Position numbers and translations under genes: made by a program. Below, in pieces: positions 14,497 through 16,277 of a stretch of DNA of 16,277 nucleotides. The notes beneath the pieces were generated by a model. The model saw nothing but the letters and a program-made list of their open reading frames with translations, searched no databases and was not told the DNA's origin. Position 1 is the stretch's first letter. Each line of letters opens with the position of its first letter. Source of the DNA: an uncultured Bacilli bacterium (GTDB lineage Bacteria > Bacillota_I > Bacilli_A > RF39 > UBA660); assembly GCA_947853245.1 (NCBI GenBank), contig CANTWP010000108.1:1-16277 (forward strand), given 5' to 3'.

Positions 14497-15060
14497 ATGA
14501 ATAATAAAATTTTAAAACAACACAAAATAGATGAAAGATATGTTTTATCTGAAAGAAAGTTTTTATATACATTTGGGTATCTATGTTTAGAAGATGAACT
14601 AATAAAGAATGGAGCAATGACTAAAAAACAATTATATTATTTTTTAAAGCAACGATTAAATCATGCTAGTGAAGAAGAGATTGATTTAGCGAGTGTTGCT
14701 ACTGGAAAAATAATTCTAGTAGGAAGACCAAATAATTTCTGTGCTTATTATAGACCAATTGAAATAATAAAAGAAGCAACAGATTATAATGATTTAGAAG
14801 AAAATAAGCGAGTAGAAAATCATAGTAAACGGATAAATCCTCTTACACAAATATCATTATCAGAATTATTGCAACTTTATTATGAAAATATTCTTAATGA
14901 TGATAGTATGGTTTATTTAGAAGAAATTTTATTACGTACTAATATGGAAAAATCATATGAATCACAACTATTAGATAGAAAATATAAAAATAAAATTAAA
15001 TGTTATAAACAAAATTTAAAATCAAATCTTGACAAAAGATATAAACGTGATAAAATATAA
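14497..15060 (+). CDS. Unrecognised 187-residue protein in the dnaB-dnaI operon
   Basis: I do not recognise this protein. It starts nine bases after dnaI, with AAGGAAGTAG upstream, and is probably cotranscribed with it. The N-terminal half (about 10-90) is mixed, with helices DERYVLSERKFLYTFGYLCL and MTKKQLYYFLKQRLN, then VATGKIILVG and CAYYRPIEII. The middle is helical (SLSELLQLYYENILN, YLEEILLRT). The last 35 residues are strongly basic (KYKNKIKCYKQNL...KRYKRDKI) and may bind nucleic acid. In Bacillus subtilis ytxB and ytxC occupy this slot between dnaI and thrS. I see no convincing similarity to them. The promoter of the next unit lies inside its 3' end. Confidence 0.78.
   Translation: MNNKILKQHKIDERYVLSERKFLYTFGYLCLEDELIKNGAMTKKQLYYFLKQRLNHASEEEIDLASVATGKIILVGRPNNFCAYYRPIEIIKEATDYNDLEENKRVENHSKRINPLTQISLSELLQLYYENILNDDSMVYLEEILLRTNMEKSYESQLLDRKYKNKIKCYKQNLKSNLDKRYKRDKI
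15029..15056 (+). promoter_or_regulatory. Promoter of the thrS T-box leader
   Basis: TTGACA (15029-15034), a 16-base spacer and TAAAAT (15051-15056), with TG at 15048-15049. It lies within the last codons of the 187-residue gene. Expected start is near 15063, at the beginning of the leader RNA. Confidence 0.75.
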
Positions 15061-15062
15061 AA

Positions 15063-15269
15063 CGAAAGCAAAGATTAAGACATGATTATATAAAACTATC
15101 TTAAAGAGAGTTAGGGATGCTGGAAACCTAATAGAAAAGTTATATGATAACTACTTAAGAGCTGGACTCGAAAGATGTTCCCGGTGAAAACCGTTATTTT
15201 AAATTAAGACCAAAGTAGGATGGTACCGTGAATAATCGCTCCTTATAATTTTATAAGGAGTTTTATTTT
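15063..15269 (+). promoter_or_regulatory. T-box riboswitch leader of thrS, apparent Thr (ACU) specifier
   Basis: The T-box core AGGATGGTACCGTG (15217-15230) and a terminator at 15239-15269 are clear. Stem I starts with TTAAG (15075-15079) pairing with CTTAA (15154-15158). The triplet ACT (15150-15152), preceded by GATA and followed by A, occupies the specifier position, the same arrangement as GAAT-AAC-A in the leader at 266-527. ACU is a threonine codon, in agreement with thrS. The two leaders also share the distal stem I pattern AAAGAGAG.TAG...TGGAAA.CTA (15103-15130 here). The specifier was assigned by eye. Confidence 0.9.
15239..15269 (+). terminator. T-box-controlled terminator before thrS
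   Basis: A perfect stem CTCCTTATAA (15239-15248) pairs with TTATAAGGAG (15251-15260), with TTTTATTTT after it. The nominal TT loop implies the top pairs open. Confidence 0.88.
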
Positions 15270-15287
15270 ATAGAAAGAAGGAATATT

Positions 15288-16277
15288 ATGAAAAATATAA
15301 AAGAAAATGAAAGATTAAATATGTTAAATCATTCTTGTGCTCATTTACTAGCTCATGCAGTAAAACATTTATATCCGAAAGCTAAATTCTGGGTAGGGCC
15401 AGTAATAGAAGAAGGATTCTATTATGATATTGATCTAGGTGATGAAGTAATCAAAGAAGAAGATTTAGAAAAGATCGAAAAAGAAATGAAGAAAATTTCT
15501 AAAAATAATAAACTTATTAAAAGAATAGAGTTGTCAAAGAGTGATGCTTTAGAAATCTTTAAAGATGATCCTTATAAATTAGATCTAATTGATAGAATGG
15601 ATGAAAATAATACAGTGATATCTGCTTATCAACAAGAAGATTTTGTTGATTTATGTCGTGGACCACATGTGGAATCTACTAAACAAATAAAATATTTTAA
15701 GCTTTTAAAAGTTAGTGGAGCATATTGGAAGAATGATGCTAAAAACAAGATGTTACAAAGAATTTATGGAGTTTGTTTTGAAAATGAAGAAGATCTTAAA
15801 GTTTACGCTCAAGAACTGGAAGAAAGAAAACAAAGAGATCATCGTAAAATTGGAGCAGCTTTAGATATATTTATGAATCATGATTTAGTTGGAAAAGGTA
15901 TGCCTTTATGGCTTCCAAATGGTGCTGTCATAAGAAAACAACTTGAAAACTATATATATGAAAAAGAAAGAAATATGGGTTATTTACATGTTTATACACC
16001 CTGTGTAGGGACTGTTGATTTATATAAAACTTCAGGACATTGGGATCATTATAAAGAGAATATGTTTCCATCTATGAAAGTTGATGAAGAAGAGTTTGTA
16101 CTTCGTCCAATGAATTGCCCACATCATATGCTAGTATATGGAAATAAGTTACATTCTTATCGTGATTTACCTATTAGAATAGGTGAATTTGCAACTGATT
16201 TTAGATATGAAGCTAGTGGAGCTGTGAAAGGTCTGGAACGTGTTAGATGTATGTGTCAAAATGATGCTCATTTATTT
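15288..16277 (+). CDS. thrS: Threonyl-tRNA synthetase, partial (3' end beyond the window), without TGS domain
   Basis: ThrRS charges tRNA-Thr and clears mis-attached serine. The 330 residues visible begin directly with the editing domain: HSCAH (His15, His19) and CRGPH (Cys123, His127) are the editing-site ligand pairs. The class II core follows, with the zinc ligand Cys277 in RPMNCPHH and motif 2 from FRYEAS (Arg296) to CMCQNDAHLF. The usual N-terminal TGS domain of about 60 residues is absent. Upstream of this ATG lie only the ribosome-binding site AAGGA (15278-15282) and the T-box terminator, so a longer start is not possible. TGS-less ThrRS proteins are known in Mollicutes and some related lineages. 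The remainder of the catalytic core and the anticodon domain run off the right edge. Confidence 0.96.
   Translation, partial: MKNIKENERLNMLNHSCAHLLAHAVKHLYPKAKFWVGPVIEEGFYYDIDLGDEVIKEEDLEKIEKEMKKISKNNKLIKRIELSKSDALEIFKDDPYKLDLIDRMDENNTVISAYQQEDFVDLCRGPHVESTKQIKYFKLLKVSGAYWKNDAKNKMLQRIYGVCFENEEDLKVYAQELEERKQRDHRKIGAALDIFMNHDLVGKGMPLWLPNGAVIRKQLENYIYEKERNMGYLHVYTPCVGTVDLYKTSGHWDHYKENMFPSMKVDEEEFVLRPMNCPHHMLVYGNKLHSYRDLPIRIGEFATDFRYEASGAVKGLERVRCMCQNDAHLF

Noticed and set aside
1..16277. Mobile element, CRISPR array, toxin-antitoxin or defence system
   Set aside because: No transposase or integrase gene, no spaced direct repeats, and no toxin-antitoxin pair is visible. All intact genes but two belong to families I can name, and base composition is even.

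Overview
The window reads as a chromosomal core region of a very AT-rich, low-GC Gram-positive bacterium of the Bacilli/Mollicutes-affiliated side of the Firmicutes. Evidence: two T-box leaders, GatCAB, an AsnA-type asparagine synthetase, the Firmicutes helicase-loading pair DnaB/DnaI, YidD, and a ThrRS without its TGS domain. All tryptophan codons in the intact genes are TGG, so the standard bacterial code is in use. Closer taxonomic placement would be a guess. No mobile element, CRISPR array, phage gene or prophage is visible.

Layout. Positions 1-58 carry the 5' part of a tRNA-Gly(UCC) on the minus strand, with a consensus promoter at 113-141. A divergent T-box leader (about 266-527, apparent AAC/Asn specifier) precedes the tightly packed operon gatC-gatA-gatB-asnA-asnS (547-6089). 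One tRNA-Asn sensor therefore appears to control asparagine synthesis, tRNA-Asn charging and the amidotransferase. Next comes a monocistronic exported serine hydrolase with penicillin-binding-protein-type motifs (6196-7305), and then a minus-strand tRNA-Ser(GCU) at 7365-7457. A decayed zinc-ribbon/TM2 gene (7585-7818) is jammed against a small DUF2752 membrane protein gene (7830-8129).

On the minus strand, yidD and an orphan ZnuA-like lipoprotein (9244 to 8161) form a pair. The lipoprotein has lost its expected histidine metal ligands. Divergent from them are rnc (RNase III, start reassigned to 9339), an unrecognised 415-residue gene overlapping its 3' end, and a YebC/PmpR-family gene (11303-12013). 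The last block is dnaB-dnaI-orf187 (12272-15060). It is followed by a second T-box (about 15063-15269, apparent ACU/Thr specifier) and the 5' two-thirds or so of thrS, which runs off the window. The order dnaB-dnaI-small gene(s)-thrS resembles that of Bacillus subtilis.

Most transcription units are bounded by clear promoters and hairpin terminators. Most mRNA promoters carry an extended -10 (TGnTATAAT-like), while the two tRNA promoters have full -35/-10 consensus elements. I see no convincing new biological system. The items most worth following up are the TM2/DUF2752 wreckage, the ligand-less metal-binding lipoprotein, the two unrecognised genes, and the single Asn T-box over gatCAB-asnA-asnS.
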